A DNA stretch of 64,000 nt from Impatiens glandulifera (Eukaryota; Streptophyta; Magnoliopsida; Ericales; Balsaminaceae), in the NCBI RefSeq assembly GCF_907164915.1, contig NC_061862.1:124372641-124436640 (forward strand), read 5' to 3'. Under the pieces are notes generated by a model. It did not search any database and had not been told where the DNA came from. It saw nothing but the letters and a program-made list of their open reading frames with translations. Of this stretch, positions 25,009-37,169 are shown one piece after another. Within the stretch, counting starts at the first letter, position 1, and every line of letters starts with the position of its first letter. A program made the translations under genes and the position numbers.

Positions 25009-25378
25009 TTAGGCTTTCACTTTGAATCCCGCCGCATTGTCAAGAGTAGGAGGTTCGGCCAAACTTCCTTTCACCAAGCAATGACAATATCCAAAAAAAC
25101 ATTTTCCAACTCCACTGACACAAAGGATTGAACATATAGCATCATCTCCACAGTCTAAACGTCTCCTCAAAGATTCCGTCAATGCATATGATGGAGACAT
25201 CATCCCTATATATATAATATACAAATTATTTAGGTCAATTAGATCAGAAAAATAAAGATATTGACTATATATTATCAACAAAATAGAATATAAATAAGTA
25301 ACAAATGTTGGGGATGAGATATATACCTTGCAAAAACATACCAAGTAAGAAGATTGTTATTAGAATATTCTTCTCCAT
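25009..25378 (-). CDS. Secreted six-cysteine defensin-like peptide, two exons
   Basis: Spliced coding sequence: exon 1 25378-25327 (52 nt), GT-AG intron 25326-25206, exon 2 25205-25009. The junction keeps frame and gives 82 residues. Residues 1-25 form a signal peptide (MEKNILITIFLLGMFLQ, likely cleaved after SYA). Cys lie at 36, 42, 46, 53, 58 and 60: C-x5-C-x3-C-x6-C-x4-C-x-C. The CxxxC and CxC pair is the signature of the cysteine-stabilised alpha-beta fold. It has six Cys, not the eight of classical plant defensins, and an odd 22-residue tail ending GFKVKA. Intron position near the signal-peptide end is usual for plant defensin-like genes. A TATA box lies upstream. Role (defence or signalling) cannot be told; the exact subfamily is not recognised. 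Confidence 0.75.
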
Positions 25379-25450
25379 GTTATACTTTTGAACTTTTGAT
25401 AGTAAACACATAAAACTTATTTGTTCTATATTTTGCTCTAGCTATACTGT

Positions 25451-25461
25451 AATATTTATAG
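25451..25461 (-). promoter_or_regulatory. TATA box of the peptide gene
   Basis: CTATAAATATT on the minus strand, 73 bp upstream of the ATG. The same box is kept in the dead duplicate at 47038-47048. Confidence 0.6.
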
Positions 25462-25529
25462 TATTATTTATTATTACTATTTAGAAAGTTATTAATATCT
25501 TTAGTAGTATGATATTTTGGAAAGTTGCA

Positions 25530-25670
25530 TAATATTATTATTATATAATATATATATATATATTATATATTTTTATTATTTAAGGATGGATTCACACTAT
25601 CTAAGTTGCATAATATATATTTATATATATTATATTATAATATATATATATATATATTTATATATATTAT

Positions 25671-25703
<33 letters not shown>

Positions 25704-25725
25704 ATCAATTATAAGATTATCAGAA
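25530..25725. repeat. TA-rich microsatellite
   Basis: Long (TA)n runs with TATATTATATTATAATA interruptions, upstream of the peptide gene. The ORF across it (25517-25714) is not a gene. Confidence 0.9.
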
Positions 25726-25987
25726 TATATTACATATATATAATCAATTATAAGATTACAGATGATTATTGCCAATCTGACCACAAAAGAGTTATCAGAT
25801 TTTTAAATAAAAAATAAAAAATAGTCTTATTATTAATTATTTTTATTAAAAATAATTAAATTTCAGTCCAAGTTGTGTTATTGTTTTCATTATAAATATT
25901 AAAATATTAATTTATATTTACTTAAAAATACACGAAAGATATCGGGTCGAGTATGCATCAAGTACCTGAGATACCCTATCATACGCT

Positions 25988-26920
25988 TAGGGACTATATA
26001 GGTTTGGGGCTGACGTGAGTTTAAGCCCACCCTTATCTCATTCATAATTTTTTTTTGAATGATTATTTGGATTTTATTTATGTTTTAGAATTTGTTTATA
26101 TGGTTTTTAGTATTTTTATAATTTATGGTTATTTTTATATTTTAATTAATTTATTTTCAAATCATATTTTATAATAAATCATTATTTTATTTAAATAATT
26201 ATATTAAAATAGTATATTCAAATCTTTTAAAAAATAATATTATTATTTTTACTTTGAGTTTTTTTTCTTAAATTATATTTTACCTATTTTTTTAGTTACA
26301 TGTTTTAATTTTTTATTTTTAATTTTTTTTAGTTAATCCATACTATTATTTTTTATTTTTCAATAAGTCCACCTTAACGATGACGAGTTCAATGAAAACA
26401 TATATATTAAAGTCTTTAATAAAAATTAATTATTTTTTATGTAATAATTAATTATTATTTTATTCATTTATATTTAATAACAATTGTTTTACTATAATTA
26501 TATTGAAATGTACTGGAGTGATCACTTATTTGGATGGACAATTTTTATTATTATTTTACCTGTTACAAATTGAATTTGAAATATTTTTATTATATTAAAT
26601 TATATAGAATTTAATTAAAATTTTGCTTTATTAAATTTATTTTGGTTTCATAACATATATTTTTTAATATTTCCTTATATATAAGAATGACTTTAAAAAA
26701 AAAAATTATAGTAAATTAAATTAATAAGGACATAGCTCCTTAATATATTTTTTCATTTTTATTCACAAAATTTTTTAAATCTAAAAAAAAAAATGCTAAA
26801 CCCACGTTCATCCATTGTTAAATCTATAATTTTATTATTATTTTATTCTAACTCACCAAAAATTTTTTAACCCATTTAATTTTTTTTCAAGCCCAACTGA
26901 AATTTCTAGGTCCGTCCCTA
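25988..26920. mobile_element. Non-autonomous hAT-like element, 933 bp
   Basis: Inverted ends TAGGGAC...GTCCCTA, extended imperfectly inward. Flanks CATACGCT (25980-25987) and GATACGCT (26921-26928) form an 8-bp duplication with one mismatch. The interior is very AT-rich and non-coding. Confidence 0.6.
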
Positions 26921-26928
26921 GATACGCT

Positions 26929-27454
26929 TATACTCCTGCTAAGCTTTATTGTCGTCTCTGGATTGATGATTAATTTGTTTGTTTTGGAGTAAGATTTAGT
27001 TAAAGTTGTAATGTTCAGACTCTATAGATAAAATGAATTTGTCGTGAAGAATTAGAAGCTTGTTTGCTATGGAAGAGAACTCGCACGAAGTAATTATTGT
27101 TAGTGAGTTTGGAGTAGTATTTTGATTTCCAAACTTACTCGGTCATCACCATGTTCATCAAATTTATGGAAGGAAAAGATAGTCCAAAGAGATGGGAGGG
27201 TGGGTAGAGTTAAGGATGACTTGGACAAAAATAAAAATAATTATATAAAATCTAGTCATCAAATACAAATGTCAAAAGTTAACTCTTTAAATTTTTTTCA
27301 ATAAGTTGATAAATATAAAACATTTTCTCAAGTTTGTATTTATAAATATAATTTTACAACTGTAATAACAAATTTAACATCACCATCAAACTTTATGCAT
27401 AAAATTGATATTTTCCAAAAAAAAAAAAAAAAATTAATCCTTGTGACAATTCTG
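26929..27454. other. Non-coding spacer between the duplication copies
   Basis: No recognisable gene; a poly-A run lies near 27417-27432. Confidence 0.4.
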
Positions 27455-28072
27455 TTTTTTTATTTTTCTTAAAACCAACTTTTCATCTTGCGATACAAAA
27501 AAGTCTGAAGTTGATCGTAGATGGAATGATGGAGATAATTTCTCTCAAAACCCCAACCGTTTTCATCAAACTAGTTCCCAAATTTGTTGATTAAGCTTTT
27601 AAACCGAAAAGAGAAAATTTTAAATTGCCTCTCAATGATGAATCTCAAAACTCGCAGTTAGTTTAAGTAACTTCTTAGAGACACCTAGAATGGATCGAGG
27701 TGAGCAATTATAGAGAGTGAAGTTTAAAGAATCAAAATAAATATGCCATTGTTGTTGTATATTTGAGCTTCGGATGTTCATATTTTTCTGTTCGAAGTGA
27801 GATTGGGTTGATTCCTTTGCTTGTAAAATATCTATATGAGGTCTTCTTTATGAGGTCTTTGAAGTGGTTAGAATTTATTAGAGACAATTATTCAAATGTT
27901 AGAACATTCAATTTTAAAAAGTTCTGATTGCAATGTAAATTTTCGAATTGTGTATTGGAGTTGTTATTGGGTTGAATTGATTCTTTGAATATGTTCTATA
28001 TACATAATATTTTGATTTTGGATTATTAAAATCGATTCATATATTCTAAACATAAACGCCTAATTTTAAATT
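27455..28072. repeat. Segmental duplication, copy B, first block
   Basis: Matches 19810-20457. It ends at the LINE target-site duplication AATTTTAAATT (28062-28072), whose second copy is at 40064-40074, where copy B resumes. Confidence 0.75.
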
Positions 28073-28422
28073 TTATTAATTATTATTATTTTTGTTTTTA
28101 AAAAATGTCAGGTATATTAAAATAATAAAATTGTTTAAACACAACGAAAAATCATGACAGGAAAAGAAAAAGAAAATTAAAATTAAGATTAACTCGATGA
28201 TCGGAATATATATATCGAATAACCATAAAATATTTCGAAAGTGTTTAATATTCATTTAGTTATCTTGAACTATGTAGAGCTTGTCATCAATGAAAATCAA
28301 ATGTGATATACCAAAAGAATATATTCTTGACCCTCAACTCACTTCACAAATTAGTCCTGAGTTTTTTTACAAAAGTCATAATTTTTTTAGGGTTTCCATA
28401 ACAATGAAGAACAAGAATTGAG
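28073..28422 (-). pseudogene. LINE reverse transcriptase, 3' piece and A-rich tail
   Basis: Minus-strand continuation of the LINE at 39598-40063, cut by the CACTA element. After the GDPLSP-like site the frame shows the counterpart of LFxLVMEAL (LVLHCYGNPKK), then degenerate sequence. The LINE ends at the left with an A/AATAAT-rich tail next to the 11-bp target-site duplication. Confidence 0.7.
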
Positions 28423-28429
28423 CACTAGT

Positions 28430-29105
28430 GAAAAAGGGGTAAAAAACGAGAGTAAAAACTCTCGGTTTTGACCCTATAACTTTTGGTATAGACACATTAC
28501 CGAAAGTTTTGGTAACTCTCGCCATCCCTCGGTATTGACTCTTTCGTTAAAAACAATTGGGCATTTACCGAGAGATATCGTAGAGTTTTTGGTTTAGATA
28601 CCCTAGAGTAAAACCAAAAGGTAATTGAAAAACTTTCGGTTTTTCCACAAAGAGGAAAAGCGAAAGTTTTACAAATAACTCTCGGTTTTACTCCTTAGAG
28701 AAAAACCGAAAGTTTTCATATAACTTTCGTTTTTCCACAAAGAGGAAAACCGAAAGTTTTACAAATAACTCTCAGTTTTACTCCTTAGGGAAAAAACTGA
28801 AAGTTTTCATATAACTCTCGGTTTTTCCATTTGAAGAAAACCGAAAATTAATTAGAAAATTTTCGGTTTTTCCCTCATGAGTAAAACCGAAAGTTTTCTA
28901 ATGAACTCTCGGTTTTTCCCTCATGAGAAAAACCGAAAGTTATATGAAAACTTTCGGTTATACTCCTACGCGGAAAACCGAAAGTTTTCTAATTAACTCT
29001 CGGTTTTCTTCAAATGAAAAACCAAAAGTTTTCATATAACTCTCGGTTTTTCCATTTGAAGAAAAACCGAAAGATTTCAATATTACTTTCGGTTTTTTCC
29101 TGTAA
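28430..29105. repeat. Left subterminal repeats of the CACTA element
   Basis: More than a dozen copies of CTCTCGGTTTT / AAAACCGAAAGTT in both orientations, many facing each other to form long hairpins. In CACTA elements such repeats bind the accessory transposase protein. Confidence 0.88.
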
Positions 29106-29272
29106 AATTTTAAAAATATGCTGATTATTTTGCTCGCAACCAAAACCTGTTCAGCCAAACCAATATATCAGTAATAAAAGAAATGACACATATATTAAAC
29201 GATCACATTAAATGATCATTATCATTACAAAATTCCCAACCAAACTAATAATCCGAACAATCAATTATAAAT

Positions 29273-31078
29273 TCAAATCGACACAAGTACTAATGAAAAC
29301 ATGTTTTGAATCGAAACAACCAATGAAAACGTACTAGAATTAGCTTGTGGGGGGGGAGGTGGTTGTTGCCTCATAAACAATTCGATTCTCTCCATTCTTG
29401 CATTCATTTCTAACTTCTCACTCTCCATTCTTGTCACAATTTCTTCTTTTTCCGCTTGCATTTCTTGAATTGTGCGCATTCTTAACTCATCCCTCTTCTC
29501 TAGTTCCTCCAGCTTGAGCGCCATTCTTTGATTCTCTTCAAACAATTGCTCATTGTTTCGTTGTGAACTGTTTCCACTTCGACGATCCTCACGAAAGTGT
29601 GTGGGCCGGACGCCTGATCCCATTCCGAACACTACCCCGTATTTTTGTTGTCTGAACACCCTATCCGTCAATTCAAAATCAGATATTCCAGGTTCGTTAC
29701 TAAGAACCTCCTCCATCTCAACCTGCACAATTGAAATAAAATATCATTTCTATAATAAAAAACTAGGCATATTCAATTCACTTACAATTTTCTCTTGCAC
29801 TTGTTCGTCCGGGACGGGTGTTGGGTTTTCTTTTGTCGGTTTTGGGGTACGGGTCCTCTTGAATACTTCAATGACAGATGGTGCCCGTCCCATTTCAATC
29901 GCATGTTGAAATAAATGATTTATATAATTAATAACAATCTTTAGATTAAGTAATTACAAATAATGTACTTACCAACTCTTCTTCAATTTGTGCAAATAGT
30001 CTACTTCCCCTATGATGTGGGAATTTCAGCTTCTTCCTGTTAATCATATTTGTACGACTGTTTTGCTGTATTTGAAATAAAAAATGAAGTTAGAATTAAT
30101 TAATATCAACTTTTATTTGAATTATGAAACCGTACCTTAAATTTTTCCATGAAGAAATGGTTGTGACACACGAACTCCCAATCATCTCGATCGTAGTCTG
30201 GTGGAGGATTAGCCAGTACCGCCGCTTCGTCTCCTTTGTGGACGCGGATATATGACTTGTTCAAATCTGACCAACATCTATCCCATATCTGTTTTGTGTG
30301 TCCCAATCCGGTCTTTCGAAATGAATCAATAGAACCATTAGTAGCTTCGAACGGATCCTGAAAAAAATGACATTCAAATGTTAAAAATAATCATTTAATG
30401 AATAATGTATAATTAAGTAATAATTATTACTTTGATAACAGTCCAAAGTGAATCCAATTAGTCCGCACTTAATACCTTCCACTTTAGAAGACAGTGTGAG
30501 ACGGCTGCGGGGTCCCGGATAATCGACCCCACATATCTAGACCATCGTGTTCTTCCCACGTCAGCATCGCCTGGCCTCCCATCTCTCTTTCTAAAAGTAA
30601 GAGGAATCTTTGTCCCCGCTACCCTCTTAGACAACGCGATATTCTTGTTCTTCCCCCGTCTCTTGCGAACAGAAGATTCTTCAAAATTATCAAATTCATA
30701 ATTAGATATGTGAATCAATTGAAACAACAACTAATTTGTAAACGAGTTACCTGTCGATGATGGGCCGGGAGTGGAACCGTGCTCCTCCTCGTCATCCTCC
30801 TCGTTAGGCTCCTCGAGACCCTTGTCTTCAGCCTCATCGTCATCCACAATATCAGCAAACGTGCTCTCTATAAACTCTTCGGCCTCCGTAGCCTTAACAT
30901 CCTCGTCTGTTGGGGGAGCAGTAGCTATCGGGACCACATCAATAGGTGGTTCGTCTTTAGAAGACGATCCTCGGAGCCTTAAGTTCTCTGATTGGGCAAG
31001 TAAGTTCTGGTATGGCTTTAATAATTTGCTGGGTGTTTTTCTCATACTCTTCCAAGTTTCTTCACGACCTTCATACAT
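29273..31078 (-). pseudogene. Transposase_24-type CACTA accessory gene
   Basis: Several minus-strand exons of the second En/Spm gene. 31078-30731 starts MYEGREETWKSMRKTP and has an acidic Asp/Glu region; 30730-30458 has ALSKRVAGTKIPLTF and a GRPGDADVGRTRW segment; 30306-30106 reads TKQIWDRCWSDLNKSYIRV and WEFVCHNHF; 29728-29273 has DRVFRQQKYGVVFGMGSGVRP and then a coiled coil ending in a Pro run. Plausible GT/AG splice sites separate them. The family is thought to provide subterminal-repeat binding. It is one of the better preserved genes here but I cannot show an intact full frame. Confidence 0.75.
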
Positions 31079-31189
31079 TCTTAATGCATACCATTAATAA
31101 ATGAGCGAATAATTGAAATGAAGTAGTAATAAGAACGAATATAAAGTAAAAAACATAAATCTACTTATTTAATTAATCTGAACTATATG

Positions 31190-31700
31190 TTTGTAAACCG
31201 CAGTTTTATTTTTTTCACAATCTTCCAACCGGGTCGGGCTGACATATCAGGGGCGTAGAATACTTGTTTCGCTTGACTCGCCAATATATACGGGTCATGA
31301 CTTTGGGTTTTTAAAATTCGGTTTACATTTACACTTACGAAGCCATATTTATCCACTTTCACTCATAGTTCCCCCGAGTGTGTATCAAACCACTTACACT
31401 TGAATAAAACAACTCGTTTGTGAGAAAAATATTGTACTTCGATTATATTCGTTAAAACTCCGTAGTATGACATAGTTTCAGACCTGTTGTACCCTCAACA
31501 ACCACCCCACTATTTTGAGTGGTCAAACCTTCGTCGTGTTTTTCTGTATAGAATTTGTATCCGTTTACTTTACACCAAATATACATGGACGAGTACATAC
31601 TTGGACCTTCTTCTAAGATCTTGAGGTCTCTTGATATGTCGTTAAATTCTGCTAAATGGGCGACCTATATATATACCTAAAATGAAGTTGTTAAAATGAA
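31190..31700 (-). pseudogene. DUF4216-type C-terminal part of the CACTA transposase
   Basis: Reads TQNSGVVVEGTTGL, then after a frame change DKYGFVSVNVNRIL and LASQAKQVFYAPD, ending near 31190. This domain is normally the C-terminus of plant CACTA transposase proteins. At least one frameshift and two stops. Confidence 0.75.
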
Positions 31701-31825
31701 TAAAAAGAGTTAGGATATATGGTTTATAATTTACTCACTCGATGCTTGAAAAGGCGCCAAATGTTTCTCCACTGGACTCGTTGTTATTGCAATACTGCAT
31801 ATAATCTCTGCAAATAGATCGAATA

Positions 31826-32542
31826 TTAAATAGCACACTCTTTAATGCTAATTAGTAAAAGCAACATAAAATCATACATGTAAAAAGGTTCTGCTTCGGG
31901 GCAATTTTTCAAAATGTAAGAATGAGCTGTCACTCGATCGATATAATCCAAGTTGTATATTTTTCCGTTAGATAGGTCTTCCAACGATGCAAATATTGAA
32001 ATGCCCGAGATTTCAGGTTGTGCATTTTCTTGCTCTTCTTCCTCTATATACCTGGCACATAAACTAATACTCTCATTAACAATATAGCTCTCGCTTATAG
32101 AGGCTTCGGAGTGGTTATTATTCCGCAAATATCTTTTCATTGTACCCATGTAATGTTCAAACGGATACATCCATCGATACTGAATAGGTCCTCCAAGCAA
32201 AGCCTTAAATGACAAGTGAACCGGGAGATGCATCATGATGTCGAAGATTGACGGCGGAAAAATCATTTCAAATTTGCAAAGTGTCAATGTAATATCCATG
32301 TACAATTGTTCGAGGTCATCTTGAATCAACTCTTTGAATCACAACGACCGAAAGAAACGAGACAAATTTATTAACGCATCATACACATTATCTGAAAGTA
32401 ATCCACGAGTTACTAAAGGAATAAGATATTCCAATAAAATGTGACAATCATGACTCTTTAATCCCGAAATCTTTTTCTCTTCCAAATTTACACAACCGCC
32501 GATATTTGAGCAAAAACCATCAGGCAACTTGAGATCTTTCAA
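31826..32542 (-). pseudogene. Transposase C-terminal half with DUF4218
   Basis: 32542-32339 carries ISGLKSHDCHILLEYLIPL; 32329-31826 carries the DUF4218 signature LGGPIQYRWMYPFEHYMG. Both are hallmarks of plant CACTA transposases. A stop near 32339 separates the two. Confidence 0.82.
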
Positions 32543-32612
32543 TAAGTTACAAAGGACGTTTTTTATTTTCGGATGTCAAAGTGAAAGGCGCTTCTGGATA
32601 ATGAACAACTCC

Positions 32613-33893
32613 TTAATCATTTATAGGATGTAACCATGATTTTATGCCTAAGAGTTGTAAGTCTTTACGGGCTTTAGGACCATCCTTAGTCTTCTCTTTC
32701 ACATTCATTATTGTTCCCAACACGCTATCACAAATATTTTTCTCAATATGCATCACATCCAAATTATGTCTCAATAATAGTGATTTCCAATAAGGCAAAC
32801 GGAAGAAAATGCTAAGTTTGTTCCAATTGTCTCCCCGCGTTTCATGATATATATTGGTTTTCTTGCTCAGATCCGTACTAAGAATTATGTCTTCTAGGTC
32901 TCGTGCTTGCTCGTAACTTTCTTGCCCCGTTAATAATATAAGGGGCTCTCTATAATCAGTTCGACCATCAAACGCTCTTTATCCCTTCTGTATTTGTGCT
33001 TTGGTGGAAGGAAGCGTCTATGACCCATGTAACATTGTTTGGAACCATGAACCAATCGAAGAGATACCGTGTCGTTGTTACAATAAGGACATGAGAATTT
33101 ACCTTTCGTACTCCAGCCTGATAAATTCGCGTAGGCGGGAAAGTCTTTAATGGTCCACAACAACGCCGCTTGCATGTTAAAGTATTGCGAGGTGTGTGCA
33201 TCAAACGTTTTCACACCAGTTTGCCACAGTTCATGCAACTCGTCGATCAATGGTTGGAGAAATATGTCAATTGCATCTCCCGGACTCTTTGGACCCGGAA
33301 TTAACATAGATAAAATAAAATTGCTAGAATCCATGCAAGTAGTGGGTGACACATTATAAGGAACTAGAATAACCGGCCAAACACTGTATGATTTTTTTCC
33401 CATTTGTAAATGGTTGAAACCCATCGCTTGATAAACCCAATCTTACGTTTCGAGATTCCGACGCAAAATCTTTATAATTTTCATCAAACGTTTCCCAAGT
33501 TAAGGAATCAGCGGGATGTCTCAACGTATCACTATCAACTCTTCCTTCTTTATGCCATCTCATCATTAGAGCCGTTTTTTAGGACATGTATAGTCTTTGC
33601 AGTCTTGGTATTAAAGGGAAATATCTCAACACCTTTTTTGGAATGAATTTCTCATTTTGCTTCTCTCGAACTGCCCCACTTGTTTGGTCGACTTTCCATC
33701 TTGAAAGACCGCAAACTCTGCAAGAATCTTCATTTTTGTCGTCCTTCCAAAATAGCATACAGTTGTTCTTACATGCGTCTATCTTGTCAAATTTAAGCCC
33801 GATATCAGTAATGAATTTTTTACTTTCGTAGTATGAGTTTGGCAATTGAGCGTCAATCGGTAATATGTAGTCTTTAAACAGACGCAGCAACAT
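32613..33893 (-). pseudogene. CACTA transposase catalytic region (Transposase_21)
   Basis: Core of the enzyme that cuts the element ends. Visible order: YESKKFITDIGLKFDKIDAC with CRVCGLSRWK (33893-33582), a stop at 33579, MMRWHKEGRVD and LRLGLSSDGF-like sequence, a frameshift near 33420, then SVWPVILVPYNVSP, GPKSPGDAIDIFLQPLIDEL, a CPYC motif (33424-32930), another stop, and SLLLRHNLDVMHIEKN (32798-32613). Nonsense and frameshift mutations make it inactive. Confidence 0.88.
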
Positions 33894-34007
33894 ATCGAAC
33901 GAAGAATTTGTCCATTAACATACATTTTTTATGTGAAGTAGTTTCAGTAGTGCTGATGATTTCGTTATTCGAGCACCTTCATACAATGGCCGTTTGCAAT
34001 CATCAAG

Positions 34008-34502
34008 CTATTTATAAAATTTATGCGCATCTTCGACTGGTTCATCGATGTTCGGGACATCATTAACGTTGGGGAACATATCGTTTATAAATTCGTGCAT
34101 ATAACGTTCTTCATTGACCTCTTCATTAACTGTATTATTCATCTCCGGTTTCGCAACGTTGAATTCCGGCACGGCATCCTCCGACTGATCATCGTCATCA
34201 TCATCATCATCATCGAAGTCATCGGCATCTTCATCGACATCGTCATTAACCACTTGAGTAGTACGTCTCTTTTCTCCATGAAAATACCAATACTCATAAT
34301 GAACATTTATTCCATAAATGATGAGGTGAGTCTTCACTTCGTCTATTTCCATAAACGGCGTGTTCAAGCATTTCACGTAAGGACATTTCACGGTTTGTCG
34401 GGATGTACTCCTAACAGCATACTCGAGGAATTTGTCAACACCTTCCTCGTAATCTGGATGATCTCGACGTAAGGTCATCCATCTTTTATCGGGTACTTCC
34501 AT
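34008..34502 (-). pseudogene. CACTA transposase N-terminal domain (Transpos_assoc)
   Basis: Start ATG at 34502, four bases after a splice acceptor. MEVPDKRWMTLRRDHPDYEE and VKCPYVKCLN with a following His form the zinc-finger-like transposase-associated domain, followed by an acidic linker of Asp residues. The frame is open for 165 codons; the next part of the transposase lies at 33893 after a gap of uncertain coding status. Confidence 0.82.
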
Positions 34503-34539
34503 ATTTCTAATAAAATGGAAAACAACCCGCATTATTATT

Positions 34540-35905
34540 TACTTAAATTTGTCTAAATTAATTAGGCTTATAGAATGCTAACATAATTTCTACCTAATCT
34601 ATCATTATCCAACCAAAATTCAATTTAATCTAACATTATCCAACCAAAATTCAATTTAATCTAATATTATCCAACCAAAATTGCACATAAACAAAAAATA
34701 ATAAAACCTAACATAAATCTAACTTAAATCTAACATACATATAATCTAATATTATTTCATTCATACACATTTCAAAGCAATCAATTCTAATCCAACATAA
34801 TTTTATTCATACACAATTCATTCCATATAACAATTCTAACCTAAAATCAAATCTAATTCAAACCAATCTAATTCAACATTATTTCATTCATACCCATTTC
34901 CAACCTAATCTAACATAATCTAACATAAATCAAACATAATACCTAATCTAACATAAATCAAATCAAACATAAATCAAACTTGAATCTAACATGAAAATCT
35001 AACATAAATCTTACATTAAACTAACCTAACCATATAATAAACCAACAAGAACTAACCTTGCACAAAAAGAGCGACGAAGAAGAGCAACGGATGTAGATCG
35101 ACGGGCGGGCAGCGGGCGGCTGAAATTCCTAATCCAAACCTAATAACAATAAATCAAACCACAATAAAACCAAAACTCTTAATTAAACAAAATCTAACCT
35201 AAATCTAACATAAATCAAACCAATCAAACCACAATCAAACCAAAATCAAACAAACCACAATCAAACCAAAATCAAAGCAAAACCTAAATTAAACAAAATC
35301 AAACCTAAATCAAACCTCAATTAAACCACAATCAAACCACAATCAAACCAAAATCAAACCAAAACCCTTAATTAAACAAAATCTAACATAAATCTAACAT
35401 AAATCTGACCTAAATAAAACCAATTAAACCACAATCAAACCAACCACAATCAAACCAAAACCAAACTCTTAATTAAACAAAATCTAACCTAAATCAAACC
35501 AAAATCAATTCCAAAATCAAATCCAATAACACAATCCAATACAATTTCTAAACTTTTATAACAATAATATAAACATAATCTAACAATAATCCAACATAAT
35601 CTAAGCAAAAACAAAATTCAACAACCAATTTCAAAAACCAAATCCAAATCCAAATCCAAATCCAAATCCAAATCCAAATCCAAAACCAAATCTAAAATCA
35701 ATTCAAAAATTTAATCCAATAACCTAATCCCAAACTTATAACCTAATCTAACAATAATATATACATAATCTAACAATAATCTAACCTAATTGCAAAAATC
35801 TAACACTAATCTAACAATAATCTAACCTAATTACAAAAATCTAACAATAATCTAACAATAATCCAAAAAAATCTAACAATAATATTGAAAAAAAACAAAA
35901 AAAAA
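34540..35905 (-). other. Low-complexity intron region of the CACTA gene, with a small exon
   Basis: Mostly degenerate repeats of AATCTAACATAAATC and AATCAAACC type. A GC-rich island at 35057-35119 is bounded on the minus strand by TTTCAG and GTTAGT, so reads as a non-coding exon between two repeat-filled introns. Confidence 0.6.
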
Positions 35906-35910
35906 CTAAC

Positions 35911-36150
35911 CTGCAGGGCGGCGACGGCGATTCTTCAAGTGGCGCGGCGGCTGGGCGCTTCTTCAAACGCGTCTTCGGTGGGTGAAGGAGGAAGAGAAGC
36001 GGGGTCGTCTTCAATCCGGCGTCGCGGCGTCTTCGTCGTCGGGGAGAGAGAAGCGGGGAGGCGCGGCGTCTTCGTCGTCGGGGAGTAGGCGGCGGAAAGA
36101 AGAGGAGAAGAGGGAAAGAAAATCGGTAAAGAAGAAAAGAAAGAGGCGCG
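35911..36150 (-). other. GC-rich 5' leader exon of the CACTA transposase gene
   Basis: Minus-strand CpG-rich sequence ending in CTGCAG followed by the donor GTTAGT. Contains a ~45-bp duplication (CGACGACGAAGACGCCGCG). Plus-strand ORFs across it (35885-36266) are artefacts of the GC-rich repeat. A promoter is expected just to the right, near AATAAAATAAAA on the minus strand at about 36160. Confidence 0.5.
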
Positions 36151-36169
36151 GTTTTTTTATTTTATTAGG

Positions 36170-37110
36170 TCATTTCCGAAAGTTTTATATAAAACTTTCG
36201 ATTTTGATAAGGGTCAATTCCGATTATATAAAACATTCGATTTTGATAGTTATTTCCGAAAGTTAATTATATAACTTTCGGAATTATCACTTCAAAAATT
36301 GTTAAATAAATTGGTTTCTCACCTTGATGACCTTGAACCACATTAATTTAACAAATTTGATATCCTTAAAATATTGCACAAACCACATGATAAGGCATTA
36401 CACACATTCATAAGATAATCAAACATAAACATTCATATACACTTCTCTATATAATCAAACACAATTATAAACATTTTAACATAAAATACAATATTAATTT
36501 TTAAAATATAACCCACACTTGATTATATCAGTTAGGAGTCTATATTGGGAAGAAAAAAATACTTTAATTTAAAAAATTGAGAAGTGGTAATTCCGAAAGT
36601 TATATAATTAACTTTCAGAAATAGTTATCAAAACCGAAAGTTTTAGATTAAACTCTCGGTCTTGACCTTAACCAGTATGTTTATGGGGAAGGGTAAAACC
36701 GAAAGTTATATCATTAACTTTCGGTTTTGATAGCTATTTCCGAAAGTTAATTATATAACTTTCAGAATTATCACTTGACAAATTGTTAAATTCTTTGGTT
36801 TCTCACCTTCTAATGACCTTGAACAACATTAATTTAACACATTTGATATCCTTAAAATATTGCACAATCCATATGATCAAACATTACACACATTCATAAG
36901 ATAATCAAACATAAACATTCAAATACACTTCTTTATAATAATCAAACACAATCATAAACATTTTAACATTAAACACAATATTAATTTTTAAAATACAACA
37001 CACAATTGATTATATTAGTTAGGAGTTTAGATTAGTTGGTTAAAAATAAAATAATTTAACAAATTAGGAAGTGGTAAAACCAAAATTTATACCATTAACT
37101 TTCGGTTTTG
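36170..37110. repeat. Internal subterminal-type repeats with a ~485-bp tandem duplication
   Basis: CCGAAAGTT/AACTTTCGG hairpins at 36170-36260, 36590-36780 and 37070-37150 enclose two copies of one segment (about 36285-36600 and 36770-37085) that align base by base with scattered changes. Confidence 0.75.
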
Positions 37111-37169
37111 ATGTGTATTTGCAAAAGTTTTGAATAAACCTCTCGGTCCTGACCTTAAACAGAATGTTT

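Larger units (their letters stand above)
19810..25620. repeat. Segmental duplication, copy A
   Basis: Diverged but collinear homology to copy B: 19810-20457 matches 27455-28072, 21905-22600 matches 40110-40750, 24300-25200 matches 41083-42155, and 25205-25610 matches 46780-47220. Both copies carry the peptide gene in the same orientation. Copy A has insertions of its own (20458-21893, 22605-23949). Apart from these and the peptide gene it appears non-coding. Confidence 0.8.

Noticed and set aside
25517..25714. Plus ORF of Ile/Tyr repeats
   Set aside because: Translation of a TA microsatellite.
34023..34472. Plus ORF of 149 codons, and plus ORFs at 33150-33831 and 30771-31097
   Set aside because: Antisense to the CACTA transposase genes.
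35885..36266. Plus ORFs rich in Gly, Arg and Ser
   Set aside because: GC-rich leader exon of the minus-strand CACTA gene; repeats read in frame by chance.
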